The position numbers were made by a program, and so were the translations under genes. The notes beneath the pieces were generated by a model. It had not been told where the DNA came from. It did not search any database and saw only the letters and a program-made list of their open reading frames with translations. From Roseomonas xinghualingensis (GTDB lineage: Bacteria; Pseudomonadota; Alphaproteobacteria; Acetobacterales; Acetobacteraceae), in contig NZ_JAOXLP010000016.1 of assembly GCF_025791835.1 (NCBI RefSeq), positions 34,908 to 98,907 on the forward strand: a stretch of 64,000 nt of DNA, read 5' to 3'. Below are positions 17,265 to 28,626 of this stretch, piece after piece. Each line of letters begins with the position of its first letter. Within the stretch, counting starts at the first letter, position 1.

Positions 17265-19297
17265 CAGCGGGCCTCGGCGAAAGCGCGCAACCTCGCGGCG
17301 GCGTCGGGCGCGTCGAGCAGTGTGGCAGCATCGCCCGGCAGGCGCCGGCGCCAGTTCGGATGGCCTTCCGTTGTGCCGGGGAGGTTCGGTGCCTCATCCA
17401 GCGCCAGCACATCCTCCAGCGGCAACAGGGCCAGCGCGCAGGCTGCCGAGGCGACATGGCGGGCGGCTGCGGTCGCCACCTCCTCGCCCTGCTCCTCACC
17501 GGGCATTCCACCCTCGGCGGCGCCGCTCCGGCACATCGCCTCCCAGAGATTGGCCCGGTCGCGCGCACGCTCCTCGCGCTGCTCGCTGCCATCCGCACCT
17601 TCGCCCAGGAGGCCCAGCTTCACGCGCCAGTCGATGTCGCGGCCCTTCCACCAGCCGGCAACGGTGGGCAGGTCATGGGTGGTGGTGACGGCGACGGCAC
17701 CGGGTGACCACTCCGAAGGCAGGGTGAAGTGGCCGTCCGGCGCCTGCTCGAAATACAACACGCGCAGTCCCATGATGCCTGTCTCGTCCAATTGCCCGCG
17801 GAAGCCTTCCGGCAAGGTGCCGAGATCCTCGCCCACCACGATCGCCTCGTTGCGGTGGGACTCCAGCGCGACAAGGCGCAGCATGTCCTGCACGGGGAAA
17901 CGCAGATAGGCGCCCTCCGTCGCGTCCCGCCCCTCCGGCACCAGCCAGAGGCGCGCGAGGCCCATTGCATGGTCGATCCGCACGCCGCCGGCATGGCGCA
18001 TGGCGGCGCGCAGCATCTCCAGGAAAGCCGCATAGCCACTCTTGCGCAGCCCGCGCGGCGAGAAGGCGGAAATGCCCCAGGACTGTCCCAGGGGCGAGAA
18101 GATATCGGGTGGCGCACCCACCCCCACGCCGGACAGGATCTGCTCCTGCCGCGACCAGCCATGGCTGCCGCCGCCATCCGTGCCCACCGCAAGATCGGCG
18201 ATCAGGCCGATCTTCGCGCCCGCGCCCTTCAAGGTCTCCTGCGCGGCGGACAGGCTGCGATCGGCGACCCATTGCAGGAAGCTGTGGAAGGCAACCTCCC
18301 GCTCATTCTTCCGTGCGAAGTCGGCGACACCGGGGGCGTCGGGCGCGCGGAACTCCGCCGGCCAGTTCCTCCAGTGCCAGAGCGAGGGATCGCGGCCGTA
18401 GAAATGGGCATGCAGCGCCTCGAAGCGGGCATGGCTTTCCAGCGCCTCGCCACCCACAGCGCGGAAACGATCGAACTTGGCATCGCCGGGGAACTTGTCG
18501 AACATCGCGCGGAAGAGGCGCAGACGCAGGCGCGACGCCGCCGGCCAGTCCACGAGATCCAGCGACTCCAGCCGCGCGAACTCCTCGGCCGAGCCGGTCT
18601 CCGCGAGGGCCGCACGCAGCGCATCCATCCCCAGCGTTGCGGGATCGGCATGCAGCACGTTTAGGAAGAGGCGAGAGGAAGGTGCGTAAGGCGAGAAGCG
18701 CTCGGGATCGGCCGAGAACTGCGCGTGCACGGGGGAGATGGCGACGGCATCCGCCCCGTGCCCCGCGGCGGATGCCGCCAGCTGCGCCAGGCCCGTGAAA
18801 TCCCCGATTCCGCCGTCACCCTTGCGGTGCGGCGAGTAGAGCTGCACTGCCACGCCCCAGGGCCGTGTGCCCGGCGTGATGCCATGGCAGCGCTGTGGGC
18901 AAACCGCCAGGGTCGTTTCCTGCCCGTCGATCCGAAGGTGGTGATAGCCTGTCTCGGCCACTGCCGGCAGAACGCAAAGGCCATCCTGCCGCCGGGCGCG
19001 GCCCTCGCGGATTTCCCCGCTCTCCAGGCGCAGATGGAATTCGGGTTCGTCCGGCAGGCCGAGCAGGATGGGGCGATCCTGGATGGCGGTGCAGAGCGGC
19101 GGCAGGCCGCGCTCGCTTTCACGCAGGCGCTCGCGACTTTCACGGATCTCCGCCTCGCTGCCCGCCGGCAGTTCCAGCGCAGTCAGGATGGCGCGCATGG
19201 CATCGGGGCTGACCGTGTTGTCGCGCCCGTTCACATCGCGCCATTCCACCGCAATGCCGGCGGCCTGGGCGAGTTCGCGAAGATTGTGGTCACTCAT
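17264..19297 (-). CDS. malQ: 4-alpha-glucanotransferase (amylomaltase) MalQ
   Basis: A GH77 disproportionating enzyme of 677 residues that moves maltodextrin segments between alpha-glucans, balancing chain lengths for TreY and debranching. The catalytic residues are visible as Asp442 in GVRIDHAMGLARLW, Glu490 in IVVGEDLGTLPEGF and Asp542 in TTHDLPTVAGWW. An N-terminal region of about 130 residues with a beta-rich look precedes the barrel, as in the longer bacterial MalQ forms. ATG 19297 overlaps the treZ stop by four bases. Confidence 0.95.
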   Translation of the reverse strand: MSDHNLRELAQAAGIAVEWRDVNGRDNTVSPDAMRAILTALELPAGSEAEIRESRERLRESERGLPPLCTAIQDRPILLGLPDEPEFHLRLESGEIREGRARRQDGLCVLPAVAETGYHHLRIDGQETTLAVCPQRCHGITPGTRPWGVAVQLYSPHRKGDGGIGDFTGLAQLAASAAGHGADAVAISPVHAQFSADPERFSPYAPSSRLFLNVLHADPATLGMDALRAALAETGSAEEFARLESLDLVDWPAASRLRLRLFRAMFDKFPGDAKFDRFRAVGGEALESHARFEALHAHFYGRDPSLWHWRNWPAEFRAPDAPGVADFARKNEREVAFHSFLQWVADRSLSAAQETLKGAGAKIGLIADLAVGTDGGGSHGWSRQEQILSGVGVGAPPDIFSPLGQSWGISAFSPRGLRKSGYAAFLEMLRAAMRHAGGVRIDHAMGLARLWLVPEGRDATEGAYLRFPVQDMLRLVALESHRNEAIVVGEDLGTLPEGFRGQLDETGIMGLRVLYFEQAPDGHFTLPSEWSPGAVAVTTTHDLPTVAGWWKGRDIDWRVKLGLLGEGADGSEQREERARDRANLWEAMCRSGAAEGGMPGEEQGEEVATAAARHVASAACALALLPLEDVLALDEAPNLPGTTEGHPNWRRRLPGDAATLLDAPDAAARLRAFAEAR

Positions 19298-21060
19298 CGT
19301 GTCGGGGAGTCCAGGAGGGCGATGGTCGTGCGCGGTGGCAGGGTGCCGGCGGCCAGGGAGGAAGCAGCGCCGGGCTTGCTCTCGAACAGGATGCGGGCGC
19401 CCTGCGCCTTAACCTGTGCTGGATCGGCACCAAAATTCGTCGCGATGGTCAGCGTCGCGCCATCCCCCATGCGCCAGCGCGCAATGACGGCGGCGTCGCC
19501 CACCGCTTCCGCGCCCTGGGCCATGGCACCGCGCAGGCGCGGGATGATCTCGGCATGGCGGATGGCCAGCAGCGCCTTGTGATGCTCCAGGATGGCACCG
19601 TGTGGCAGGCGCTGGGCCTCGGCGGGATCGGGGCGGGAAGCTTCGAAGGTTGCGGGGTGGTTCGGATCGGGGATGCTCTCCCGCGCCGACTCATCCTGGA
19701 AGGCGGCGAAATGCGCGAACTCCTTCCGCCGGCCCTCGCGCACCGCCTTGGCCAGTTCCGGATCGGGGAAGCCGGTGAAGAAGAGGAAGGGTGCGGAGGC
19801 GCCCCACTCCTCGCCCATGAAGAGCATCGGAATCTGTGGGGAGAGCAGCAGCAGCGCCGCCGCAGCACGCAGGGCCTCGGGATCGGCCAGGGCACTCAGG
19901 CGCTCTCCCATGGCGCGGTTGCCGACCTGATCGTGGTTCTGCAGGAAGAGCACGAAAGCGGTGGGCGGCAGATGCGCGGATGCCTCACCGCGCGGGCGGC
20001 CGAGATGCGGCATCTCCTCGCCCTGAAAGAGGAACCCCTCCCCCAGCACGCGCGCGAGCTTCCTCGCGCCATCATCGGCGAAGTCCTCGTAATAACCCTC
20101 GCGCTCACCTGTCAGCAGAGGGTGGAGCGTGTTGTGCCCGTCATCATTCCATTGGGCATCGTAGAGGCCGGGCACGAGCTTCGAGGCGGTGTTGCCCTCA
20201 TTCTCCAGCACCAGATGCACCTCGCGTCCGGTGATCTCGGAGCGGATGCGGCGGGCCAGCGCGTCCAGCCAGGGCTGATCGGCGATGGCATGCACGGCAT
20301 CCAGCCGCAGCCCATCGATGCGGTAGTCGCGAAGCCACATCAGCGCGCATTCCTCGAAATAGGCGCGCACGGGCGGCTTCGTGAAATCGATGGCGGCGCC
20401 CCAGGGCGTGTGGATGCCCTCGTCGAAGAAGGGCCTGGCATAGGCGTGCAGATAGGCGCCGTCCGGCCCGAAATGGTTGAAGACGCAATCGAGGAAGATG
20501 GAGAGGCCAAGCCCATGCGCCTCATCCACCAGCGCCTTCAGCTCCTCGGGCGTGCCGTAGCTGGGATCGGGGGCGAAGGGCTGCACGCCGTCATAGCCCC
20601 AGTTGCGGTCCCCCGGGAACGCGGCCAGCGGCATCAGCTCCACCGCGGTGATGCCCAGATCGCGCAGCCGCGGCAGCATGGCGCGCACGCCGGCATAGCC
20701 GCCGCATGCGCCGACATGCAGCTCGTAGAGCACTGTCTCGTGCCAGGGGCGGCCACGCCAATCCGCATGGCGCCACCGGTAGCTGGCATGGTCGATCAGG
20801 ACCGAGGCGCCATGCACATCCTCCGCCTGGGCACGGGCGGCCGGATCGGGCACCAGCAGGTCGGGCGAGACACGGAAGCGATAGCGCGCGCCGGGTTTCA
20901 CGGGAGCATCGGCGGCATACCACCCCTCCCCCGCCGCGCGCATCGGAACCGGGTCCATCCCCTCGACCTCAAGCGTCACGCCGTCGCTCGAAGGGGCCCA
21001 GAGCCGGAAAGTCGCGCCATCGTCGTGAAGCAACGGGCCCCAGAGCGACTTATCCGGCAT
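19294..21060 (-). CDS. treZ: Maltooligosyltrehalose trehalohydrolase TreZ
   Basis: A 588-residue GH13 hydrolase that releases trehalose from the product of TreY. It has an N-terminal carbohydrate-binding/E-set domain (about 1-95), then the barrel. Catalytic residues are Asp254 in GLRLDAVHAI, Glu286 in LVLENEGN and Asp377 in FLQNHDQVGN; region I is IFLDCVFNHFG. ATG 21060 starts MPDKSLWGPLLHDDGATFRL, right at the domain. Codons further upstream read into the glgX end and are rejected. It is separated from glgX by 19 bp. Confidence 0.94.
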   Translation of the reverse strand: MPDKSLWGPLLHDDGATFRLWAPSSDGVTLEVEGMDPVPMRAAGEGWYAADAPVKPGARYRFRVSPDLLVPDPAARAQAEDVHGASVLIDHASYRWRHADWRGRPWHETVLYELHVGACGGYAGVRAMLPRLRDLGITAVELMPLAAFPGDRNWGYDGVQPFAPDPSYGTPEELKALVDEAHGLGLSIFLDCVFNHFGPDGAYLHAYARPFFDEGIHTPWGAAIDFTKPPVRAYFEECALMWLRDYRIDGLRLDAVHAIADQPWLDALARRIRSEITGREVHLVLENEGNTASKLVPGLYDAQWNDDGHNTLHPLLTGEREGYYEDFADDGARKLARVLGEGFLFQGEEMPHLGRPRGEASAHLPPTAFVLFLQNHDQVGNRAMGERLSALADPEALRAAAALLLLSPQIPMLFMGEEWGASAPFLFFTGFPDPELAKAVREGRRKEFAHFAAFQDESARESIPDPNHPATFEASRPDPAEAQRLPHGAILEHHKALLAIRHAEIIPRLRGAMAQGAEAVGDAAVIARWRMGDGATLTIATNFGADPAQVKAQGARILFESKPGAASSLAAGTLPPRTTIALLDSPTR

Positions 21061-21079
21061 CCTGCCGATCCCTTCGATT

Positions 21080-23191
21080 TTACGCCGGACCCATCCGGCT
21101 CCAGAGGAGGACGACAGAACGGGACCCGACCTGCACGGTTTCCTCTCCCTCCTCCAACATGCGCTCCTCCGCCTCGGGATTCGCGCTGTCGAGCAGGATG
21201 CGCCAGTTCTGCGCCAGGCCGGGCAGGGTAAATGGCTGGTCGGCGCTGTCGGCATTGATCATCAGCAGCACCGTATCCACGCCACCATCCCGCGTCTGGT
21301 CGGCGCGCAGCATGGCGAAGGTCTTGGCCACGGGATCGCCCCAGGCCTCGGGCATCAAGGACTGCCCGTCCTGGCCGAACCACTGCGTATCCGTGACCCC
21401 CGGCACCGGCTCGGACTTGCCGTGCGGGAAGCGTGGTGGGCGCAGCGGGCAGAGGCGATGGCGCAGCTGAGCAAGGCGGCCGGTAAAGCGGATCAGGGAT
21501 TGCGCGGATTCCGTCTGCGCCCGCTTCCAGTCGATCCAGGATATCTCGTTGTCCTGGCAATAGGCGTTGTTGTTGCCCAGCTGGGTGCGTTCCATCTCGT
21601 CGCCCGCCAGCAGCATGGGCGTACCGGCGGAGAAGAACACCGTCGCAAGCATGGCGCGCTTCAGCCGAGCGCGGATATCGTTGATCTCCTCCTCATCCGT
21701 TTCGCCTTCCACGCCCCAGTTGTAGCTGTAGTTCTCGCTATGGCCGTCGCGGTTGTCTTCCTTGTTCGCCTCGTTGTGGCGCTCATTGTAGGAGACGATG
21801 TCGTGCAGCGTGCTGCCGTCATGCGAGGCGATGTAGTTCACACTCGCCCAGGGCCTGCGTCCGCGATGATCGAACAGTTCGGCTGAGCCGGTAAGGCGGG
21901 CGGCGAGATCGGGGCGCATCCCCTCATCGCCCTTCCAGAAGCGCCGCACGCCATCGCGGAACTTGTCGTTCCACTCGGCGAATCCAGGCGGGTGATTGCC
22001 AAGCTGATAGCCGCCCGGGCCGATGTCCCAAGGCTCGGAAATGAGTTTGACGCGGGAGAGGACAGGATCCTGCCGGACCGCGTCGAAGAAGCCCGAGCCA
22101 GGATCGAAGCCCCCCGTCTCGCGGCCCAGGACAGTGCCCAGGTCGAAGCGGAAGCCGTCCACATGGAACTGTTCCACGTAATAGCGCAGGCTGTCCATCA
22201 CCATCTGGATGACGCGGGGATGGGACATGTTCACCGTGTTGCCGGTGCCCGTGTCATTGATGCAGTGGCGCGGATTGTCCGCGACCAGCCGGTAGTAGGA
22301 GGCATGGTCGAGGCCGCGCCAGGAGAGGGTCGGCCCCATCTCCGATCCCTCGCAGGTGTGGTTGTACACCACGTCCAGGATCACCTCGATGCCCGCGCTG
22401 TGCAGGCGGCGCACGGCGGCGCGCATCTCGTTCAGATTGCCTGTGGCCAGATAGCCCGGCTCCGGCGCGAAGAAGGAAAGGGTGGAATAGCCCCAGTAGT
22501 TGGACAGCCCCTTCTCGATCAGGAAACGGTCCTGCAGGAAGGCATGCACCGGCAGCAGTTCCACCGCTGTCACGCCGATCTTCAGCAGATGATCGATCAC
22601 CGCCGGATGGCCGAGCGCCTGGAAGGTGCCGCGGATCGCACCGGGCACTTCCTCATGCAGCTTCGTCAGCCCTTTGAGATGGGCCTCATAGATGATGGTG
22701 TCGCTCCAGGGGCGCTCCGGCAGGCGGTCATTGCCCCATTGGAAGGCACGGTCATCCACAACCACGGCCTTGGGCATGGCGGCGGCGCTGTCGCGGCGAT
22801 CCATGGTGAGATCGCCGCGCGGGCTGCCGACACGGTAGCCGAACAGCGCATCCGACCAGGTGACATTGCCCACCAGTTGCTTTGCATAAGGGTCCAGCAG
22901 AAGCTTCGTCGGGTTGAAGCGGTGGCCCCTGTTGGGATCATAGGGGCCGTGGGCGCGGTAGCCATAGACGGTGCCGGGGCCGGCATCGGGCAGGTAGCCG
23001 TGCCAGACCTCGTCCGTGCATTCGGGAAGATCGTAGCGGGCAATCTCCCGCCGACCATTGGCATTGAAGATGCATATCTCGATCCGCTCCGCATGGGCGG
23101 AGAAGACGGCGAAGTTGACGCCCAACCCGTCCCAGGTAGCGCCCAGCGGATAGGGCTTCCCAGTTTCCAGGCGAGCCGGTGTCGGCGGCAT
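21080..23191 (-). CDS. glgX: Glycogen debranching enzyme GlgX
   Basis: An isoamylase-type GH13 enzyme of 703 residues that hydrolyses alpha-1,6 branches of glycogen or phosphorylase-limit dextrin, feeding linear chains to TreY and MalQ. The N-terminal CBM48 region begins LETGKPYPLGATWDGLGVNF. Region I is VILDVVYNHTCEGSE; catalytic residues are Asp350 in VDGFRFDLGTV, Glu386 in LISEPWDIGPGGY and Asp458 in SHDGSTLHDIVSYN. It lies 16 bp after glgB and 19 bp before treZ, consistent with one transcript. Confidence 0.95.
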   Translation of the reverse strand: MPPTPARLETGKPYPLGATWDGLGVNFAVFSAHAERIEICIFNANGRREIARYDLPECTDEVWHGYLPDAGPGTVYGYRAHGPYDPNRGHRFNPTKLLLDPYAKQLVGNVTWSDALFGYRVGSPRGDLTMDRRDSAAAMPKAVVVDDRAFQWGNDRLPERPWSDTIIYEAHLKGLTKLHEEVPGAIRGTFQALGHPAVIDHLLKIGVTAVELLPVHAFLQDRFLIEKGLSNYWGYSTLSFFAPEPGYLATGNLNEMRAAVRRLHSAGIEVILDVVYNHTCEGSEMGPTLSWRGLDHASYYRLVADNPRHCINDTGTGNTVNMSHPRVIQMVMDSLRYYVEQFHVDGFRFDLGTVLGRETGGFDPGSGFFDAVRQDPVLSRVKLISEPWDIGPGGYQLGNHPPGFAEWNDKFRDGVRRFWKGDEGMRPDLAARLTGSAELFDHRGRRPWASVNYIASHDGSTLHDIVSYNERHNEANKEDNRDGHSENYSYNWGVEGETDEEEINDIRARLKRAMLATVFFSAGTPMLLAGDEMERTQLGNNNAYCQDNEISWIDWKRAQTESAQSLIRFTGRLAQLRHRLCPLRPPRFPHGKSEPVPGVTDTQWFGQDGQSLMPEAWGDPVAKTFAMLRADQTRDGGVDTVLLMINADSADQPFTLPGLAQNWRILLDSANPEAEERMLEEGEETVQVGSRSVVLLWSRMGPA

Positions 23192-23207
23192 TGGTTTTGG
23201 CGGTCCC

Positions 23208-25361
23208 TTATGGCGAGAGGATGAGCGTCGCGAGCGGCGGCAAGGTCAGGACGAGCGATGCCGGTTGCCCGTGCGACTCCTCGTTCCCCGCTTCCACGCC
23301 TCCGCCGTTCCCAACGCCCGACCCGCCATAGTTGGATGCATCGGTGTTGAGAATTTCCTTCCACCATCCCCCGAAAGGCACACCGATCCGGTAGCCGTGG
23401 CGAGGAACCGGGGTGAGGTTGCAGACGACCAGCACCGGCGGGGCACCTTCCGCCATCCGCAGATAGGCATAGACGCTGTTGGTCGCGTCATCGCCCACCA
23501 GCCAGGCGAAGCCCGAAGGATCGGCGTCCTTCACATGCAGGGCCGGGTTCTCGCGGTAGGCGTGGTTCAGGTCGCGCACCAGGGCCTGCATGCCCCGGTG
23601 GCGCGGGTTGTCCAGCAGGTGCCATGGCAACTGGCTGTCGTGGTTCCATTCGCCGGGCTGGGCGATCTCGCCGCCCATGAAGAGCAGCTTCTTGCCCGGA
23701 TGCGTCCACATGAAGCCGTAATAGGCGCGGAGATTGGCATGCTTCTGCCAGTCGTCGCCCGGCATCTTCCGCAGCAGGGAACCTTTCCCATGCACCACCT
23801 CGTCATGGGAGAGCGGCAGCATGAACTTCTCGGAGAAGGCATAGACCAGCCCGAAGGTCATCTCGCCATGGTGCCAGCGCCGGTTGACCGGATCCTCCTG
23901 CATGTAGTGCAGGGTGTCGTGCATCCAGCCCATGTTCCACTTATAGTGGAATCCCAGCCCACCCTCGGCGACAGGCTTGGAGACGCCTGGCCAGGCAGTG
24001 CTTTCCTCCGCCACCACGATGGCGCCGGGGCAGCGTTCCCGTACCGCCTCGTTCAGCTCGCGCAGGAAGGCCACCGCCTCCAGGTTCTCGCGCCCGCCAT
24101 GGATGTTCGGCGTCCATTCGCCGGCGTTGCGCGAGTAATCCCGGTAGAGCATGGAGGCCACCGCATCCACGCGCAGGCCGTCCACATGGTAGTGTTCCAG
24201 CCAGTGCAGGGCGGAGGCAATCAGGAAGCCGCGCACTTCGTTACGGCCGAAATTGTAGATCAGCGTGTTCCAGTCGCGATGGAACCCCTCGCGCGGATCG
24301 GCATGCTCATACAGCGCGGTGCCGTCGAAATGCCCCAGCCCATGCGGGTCCGAGGGAAAATGCGCCGGCACCCAGTCCAGGATCACACCGATCCCCGCCT
24401 CATGGCAGTGATCCACGAAGCGCGAGAAACCCTCCGGCGTACCGAAGCGCGCGGTGGGGGCGAAAAGGCCAAGCGGCTGATAGCCCCAGGAGCCGCCGAA
24501 GGGGTACTCCATGATCGGCAGCAGCTCGACATGGGTGAAGCCCATGCCCGTGACATAGGGGATCAGCCGCGCCGCCAGCCCGTCCCAATCCGGCGACTGC
24601 CCGTTCTCCGCCCGCCACCAGGAGGCGGGATGGACCTCGTAGATCGAAATCGGCGCCTCCGGCGCCTGCAACGCGCCGCGCTGCTCGATCCAGTGGGCAT
24701 CGCTCCAGGAATGCGGCTCCGGCTGCGCCACGATCGAGCTGGTGCCGGGCGCCAACTCCGAGGCCCAGGCGACCGGATCGGCCTTCAGCGGCAGCACCCC
24801 GCCAAGCCGGCCCTGGATCTCGTATTTGTATCGCGTGCCCGGACCCAGGCGCGGGATGAAGAGCTCCCACACCCCCGCCACGCCGCGCAGGCGCATCGGG
24901 TGGCGCCGGCCGTCCCAGGAATTGAAATCGCCCACCACCGAGACGCGGCGCGCATTCGGGGCCCAGACCGCGAAGCGCACGCCGGGAACGTCATCGATGG
25001 TCATCGCATGGGCGCCGAAAACGCGGCCCATCTCGCGATGCCGGCCCTCGCCGAACAGGTAGATGTCCAGATCGCCCAGCAGCAGGCCGAAGGAATAGGG
25101 ATCCTCCGTCTCCTGCACGCCGCCGGGCCAGGAGATACGCAGCGTGTAGCGGCCCTCTGGCACCTCCCCCTCGAATATCCCCTGGTCATGCACCTGGCGC
25201 AGCAGGACGGGAGAGCCGCCCTGCGGTACCGCCTCCACCGCCAGGGCACCGGGCTGGAAAGTCCTCACCTTGCCGCCATGCGGGCCGAGCACGGCGAAGG
25301 GATCGCCGTGGCGACCTTCCGCGATGGCGTCCAGGGCAGCGTCGAGAGAGGCGTCGCTCAT
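23208..25361 (-). CDS. glgB: 1,4-alpha-glucan branching enzyme GlgB
   Basis: A GH13 branching enzyme of 717 residues that transfers alpha-1,4 segments to 6-hydroxyls. It has an N1 domain (about 15-105), a CBM48 domain (about 115-215) with [19 protein letters not shown], then the barrel. Catalytic residues are Asp399 in [17 protein letters not shown], Glu452 in [10 protein letters not shown] and Asp520 in [12 protein letters not shown]. Next to GlgE it would branch the alpha-glucan that GlgE polymerises. ATG 25361 overlaps the treS stop by four bases. Confidence 0.95.
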   Translation of the reverse strand: MSDASLDAALDAIAEGRHGDPFAVLGPHGGKVRTFQPGALAVEAVPQGGSPVLLRQVHDQGIFEGEVPEGRYTLRISWPGGVQETEDPYSFGLLLGDLDIYLFGEGRHREMGRVFGAHAMTIDDVPGVRFAVWAPNARRVSVVGDFNSWDGRRHPMRLRGVAGVWELFIPRLGPGTRYKYEIQGRLGGVLPLKADPVAWASELAPGTSSIVAQPEPHSWSDAHWIEQRGALQAPEAPISIYEVHPASWWRAENGQSPDWDGLAARLIPYVTGMGFTHVELLPIMEYPFGGSWGYQPLGLFAPTARFGTPEGFSRFVDHCHEAGIGVILDWVPAHFPSDPHGLGHFDGTALYEHADPREGFHRDWNTLIYNFGRNEVRGFLIASALHWLEHYHVDGLRVDAVASMLYRDYSRNAGEWTPNIHGGRENLEAVAFLRELNEAVRERCPGAIVVAEESTAWPGVSKPVAEGGLGFHYKWNMGWMHDTLHYMQEDPVNRRWHHGEMTFGLVYAFSEKFMLPLSHDEVVHGKGSLLRKMPGDDWQKHANLRAYYGFMWTHPGKKLLFMGGEIAQPGEWNHDSQLPWHLLDNPRHRGMQALVRDLNHAYRENPALHVKDADPSGFAWLVGDDATNSVYAYLRMAEGAPPVLVVCNLTPVPRHGYRIGVPFGGWWKEILNTDASNYGGSGVGNGGGVEAGNEESHGQPASLVLTLPPLATLILSP

Positions 25362-28300
25362 GGGTTCACCAGTCTGTCGGCCAGCGCGGCAAGGCCACGC
25401 AACGGGATGGGAAGCCAGGTGGGGCGGTTCGCCGCCTCGTAGCGCAGCTCATAGGCCGCCTTTTCCAACAGGAAGAGGTCCAGCAGCGCATCGCGCGTCT
25501 CGGCGGGGGCCCATGCCATGGGCGCCTCGTCTTCCACCTTGCGATAGGCTGCGCTGAAGGCCGCCCCAGCCTCCTTGCGGAAGCGCGCCAGCAACGCATC
25601 CCGCCGTTCTGCCGGGGCGGTGCTGAGGGCCGCGGCCGCGGCCGCCGCGGCATAGTCCAGACTGCGGAGCAGGCCCGCCACATCCCGCAGCGGACTGCCC
25701 TTGGCACGGCGCTCCTCCAGCGTGCGCGCCGGCTCTCCCTCGAAGTCCACGATCACCGCATCGCCCTGCGCCACCAGCACCTGGCCCAGGTGGAAATCCC
25801 CGTGCACACGCGTCATCAGCGCGCCATCGGCGGACTGCGCGAGGCGGTAGGCGGCCTGCCTCAGCGCATCCCGGCGGGCGAGAAGCCCGTCGGCCAGGGC
25901 CTGATCCTCGTCGTCCAGCTCGGCCTTCGCCAGCAGATCCAGCGCGGGATCGAGCTGTGCGATGGCACCCTCCGCCCAGGCGGTGCGGGCTTTCACCCCC
26001 GCCACCTCCGGCGTGAAGGCAGGGTCGTCGCTCGGCCGGGCCAGCACGGCATGCAGCTCGCCCAGGCGCCGGCCCAGGGCGGAGATGAAGGACAGGTAGC
26101 CGGCGAGCGCGTCCTCGTGCGCATCATCGGTCTGGTCGGCAGCGCGGGCCAGCCAGTCCAGCGTCCAGCCCCAGCCATCGCCCTGGTTACGGACGAAGCC
26201 CTGCAGCAGCATCAGCGTGACGGGCATGCCATCCTTGCCCTCCCGCACCACCTCGCCGCGGAGGGGCGCGATATTGGCGAAGCCGGCATCGGTCAGGTAG
26301 CGCGTCATCTCGGCCTCGGGGTGGATGCCCGGGGTGAGCTTGCGCAGGATCTTCAGCACCACCTCTTCGCCGACGATGATGGAGGAGTTGGACTGCTCTC
26401 CGGGCAGGCGCCGCACGCTGGGCTCATCGCCCAGTTCGAGGGAGGCCATGCGCTCGCCGCCAATGAAGACGATCGGCCCGTCCTCGGTCTGCGCCGCCGC
26501 GCCTTCCCGCAACGCCTTCAGCACGCGGTGCACGAAGTGGTCGGAGGCGAAGGCATCCGTCAGATAGCCGACCTGCCGCCCCTGGCGGACGCGAGAAAAG
26601 GCGAGCTGATAGGCCAGCGGCCCAACGCCCTCATCCTCCCTCATCACCGCCAACGGCATGAAGTAGCGCTCCGTGCGGTTGGGCAGCGTCACCTCCACCT
26701 CAGCCAGCAGCGTGTACCGGCCACCGGGTATGGGGGTGATGGCGTGGAGGCTGGCGGATTGCAGCTTCTCATTCTTGGAGGCGAACCAGCGGCGCTTGGG
26801 CAGCCAGGCCGGCAGCACCTCGCGCTCGATTTCGGCCTTCTGGGCTGCGCCCATCGCGGTCGCGGTCGTCGGGAAGACGATGGTGCGGAGGTCGGGCAAG
26901 GGTTCGTGCGCCTTCACATGCCAGGGCGGGAGCGCCTGTTCTGTTGCGAGAACAAACCAATAGAAGCCATAGGGCGGAAGCGTCAGCAGATAGGTCAACT
27001 GCCCGATCGCCGGGAAAACCGTGCCGCCCAACATCTCCACCGGCACGCGGCCTTCCATGTCGGAGAGGTCCAGCTCCACCGCCTGGGCCGAGCGCGAGAG
27101 ATTGAAGACGCAGAGGATGGCCTCGTCGCCCATCTCGCGCAGATAGGCCAGCACCTTGCGGTTGCCGGGGTAGAGCAGCCGCATCGTGCCACGGCCGAAG
27201 GCCTGACTGCGCTTGCGGGTGGCCAGCATGCGCCGCGTCCAGTTGAGCAGCGAATGCGCGTCCCGCGCCTGCGCCTCCACATTCACGGCCTGGTAGCCAT
27301 AGAGCGGGTCCTGGATCGCCGGCAGCACCAGCTCCGCCGGATCGGCCCTGGAGAAGCCGCCATTGCGGTCGGGCGACCACTGCATCGGCGTACGCACGCC
27401 ATCGCGGTCGCCGAGATGGATGTTGTCACCCATGCCGATCTCGTCACCGTAGTAGATGACAGGCGTGCCGGGCATGGACATGAGCAGCCCGTTCATCAGC
27501 TCGATGCGGCGGCGGTCACGCTCCAGCAGCGGCGCCAACCGGCGGCGGATGCCCAGGTTGATGCGGGCGCGACGATCGGCCGCATAGGTGTTCCAGAGGT
27601 AGTCCCGCTCCTTGTCGGTCACCATCTCAAGCGTCAGCTCGTCATGGTTCCGCAGGAAGATCGCCCATTGGCATCCGTCCGGGATGCCGGGTGTCTGGCG
27701 CAGGATGTCGGTGATCGGGAAGCGGTCCTCCTGCGCGATCGCCATGTACATGCGCGGCATCAGCGGGAAGTGGAAGGCCATGTGGCATTCATCACCTTCG
27801 CCGAAATACTGCTGCGTGTCCTCTGGCCACATATTGGCCTCGGCCAGCAGCATCCGGCCATGATGGCCCTTATCCAGTTCGCGCCGGATCAGCTTCAGGA
27901 TCTCATGCGTCTCGGGCAGGTTCTCGTTGGAGGTGCCGTCGCGCTCGATCAGATAGGGCACGGCATCCAGCCGCAGCCCGTCCACGCCCGCGTCCAGCCA
28001 GAAGCGCATGATGTTCACCACGCGCTCCACCACCTCCGGATTATCGAAGTTCAGATCCGGCTGGTGTGAGAAGAAACGGTGCCAGAAATACTGGCCGGCC
28101 ACCGGATCCCAGGTCCAGTTGGACTTTTCGGTATCCAGGAAGATGATGCGCGTGCCCTGGTAGATCTGGTCCGTATCCGACCAGACATAGAAGTTGCGCT
28201 CGGGTGATCCCTTCGGCGCGTTGCGGGCGGCCTGGAACCAGGGATGCTGGTTGCTGGTGTGGTTGATCACCAGTTCGGTGATCACGCGCAGGCCCCGCCG

Positions 28301-28609
28301 GTGCGCCTCCTCGATGAAGCGCTTCACATCCTCGATCGTGCCGTAGTCGGGATGCACGCCCGTGTATTCGGCGATGTCGTAGCCATCGTCCTTGCGCGGG
28401 CTGGGATAGAAGGGCAGCAGCCAGAGCGTGTCCACGCCCAGTTCCGCGATGTAGTCGAGCTTCGCGATCAGCCCGGGGAAGTCCCCCACCCCGTCATTGT
28501 TCGAGTCAAAGAATGACTTGATGTGGAGCTGATAGATGACCGCGTCCCGGTACCATTGCGGGTCCCTGGGGTCGGGCTGGTGTGTCGGAAGGACCGCGTC
28601 GTCGGGCAT
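25358..28609 (-). CDS. treS: Trehalose synthase-maltokinase fusion (TreS-Mak)
   Basis: A two-domain protein of 1083 residues. Residues 1 to about 555 form a GH13 trehalose synthase that interconverts maltose and trehalose: region I is [16 protein letters not shown], with Asp215 in [10 protein letters not shown], Glu257 in [11 protein letters not shown] and Asp323 in [11 protein letters not shown]. Residues about 580-1083 form a maltokinase with an N-terminal cap ([15 protein letters not shown]), the phosphotransfer-like HGDFHLGQ motif with Asp938, and [10 protein letters not shown]. The fusion converts trehalose to maltose-1-phosphate through maltose with ATP, supplying GlgE. In mycobacteria the two activities are separate proteins. 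It lies 17 bp after glgE. Confidence 0.95.
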   Translation of the reverse strand: MPDDAVLPTHQPDPRDPQWYRDAVIYQLHIKSFFDSNNDGVGDFPGLIAKLDYIAELGVDTLWLLPFYPSPRKDDGYDIAEYTGVHPDYGTIEDVKRFIEEAHRRGLRVITELVINHTSNQHPWFQAARNAPKGSPERNFYVWSDTDQIYQGTRIIFLDTEKSNWTWDPVAGQYFWHRFFSHQPDLNFDNPEVVERVVNIMRFWLDAGVDGLRLDAVPYLIERDGTSNENLPETHEILKLIRRELDKGHHGRMLLAEANMWPEDTQQYFGEGDECHMAFHFPLMPRMYMAIAQEDRFPITDILRQTPGIPDGCQWAIFLRNHDELTLEMVTDKERDYLWNTYAADRRARINLGIRRRLAPLLERDRRRIELMNGLLMSMPGTPVIYYGDEIGMGDNIHLGDRDGVRTPMQWSPDRNGGFSRADPAELVLPAIQDPLYGYQAVNVEAQARDAHSLLNWTRRMLATRKRSQAFGRGTMRLLYPGNRKVLAYLREMGDEAILCVFNLSRSAQAVELDLSDMEGRVPVEMLGGTVFPAIGQLTYLLTLPPYGFYWFVLATEQALPPWHVKAHEPLPDLRTIVFPTTATAMGAAQKAEIEREVLPAWLPKRRWFASKNEKLQSASLHAITPIPGGRYTLLAEVEVTLPNRTERYFMPLAVMREDEGVGPLAYQLAFSRVRQGRQVGYLTDAFASDHFVHRVLKALREGAAAQTEDGPIVFIGGERMASLELGDEPSVRRLPGEQSNSSIIVGEEVVLKILRKLTPGIHPEAEMTRYLTDAGFANIAPLRGEVVREGKDGMPVTLMLLQGFVRNQGDGWGWTLDWLARAADQTDDAHEDALAGYLSFISALGRRLGELHAVLARPSDDPAFTPEVAGVKARTAWAEGAIAQLDPALDLLAKAELDDEDQALADGLLARRDALRQAAYRLAQSADGALMTRVHGDFHLGQVLVAQGDAVIVDFEGEPARTLEERRAKGSPLRDVAGLLRSLDYAAAAAAAALSTAPAERRDALLARFRKEAGAAFSAAYRKVEDEAPMAWAPAETRDALLDLFLLEKAAYELRYEAANRPTWLPIPLRGLAALADRLVNP

Positions 28610-28626
28610 GGGGATCTCGTCTCGGG

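Noticed and set aside
14331..17909. Very long plus-strand open frame of about 1190 codons opposite treY and malQ
   Set aside because: It is antisense to two enzymes with complete catalytic motifs, has low-complexity Gln/Gly/Arg-rich sequence and arises from the codon bias of G+C-rich DNA.
19555..21231. Plus-strand open frame of 558 codons opposite treZ
   Set aside because: Mirror image of a confirmed GH13 gene, with no recognisable domain and no ribosome-binding site.
25790..28069. Plus-strand open frame of 759 codons opposite the TreS-maltokinase gene
   Set aside because: Antisense shadow of a motif-complete enzyme.
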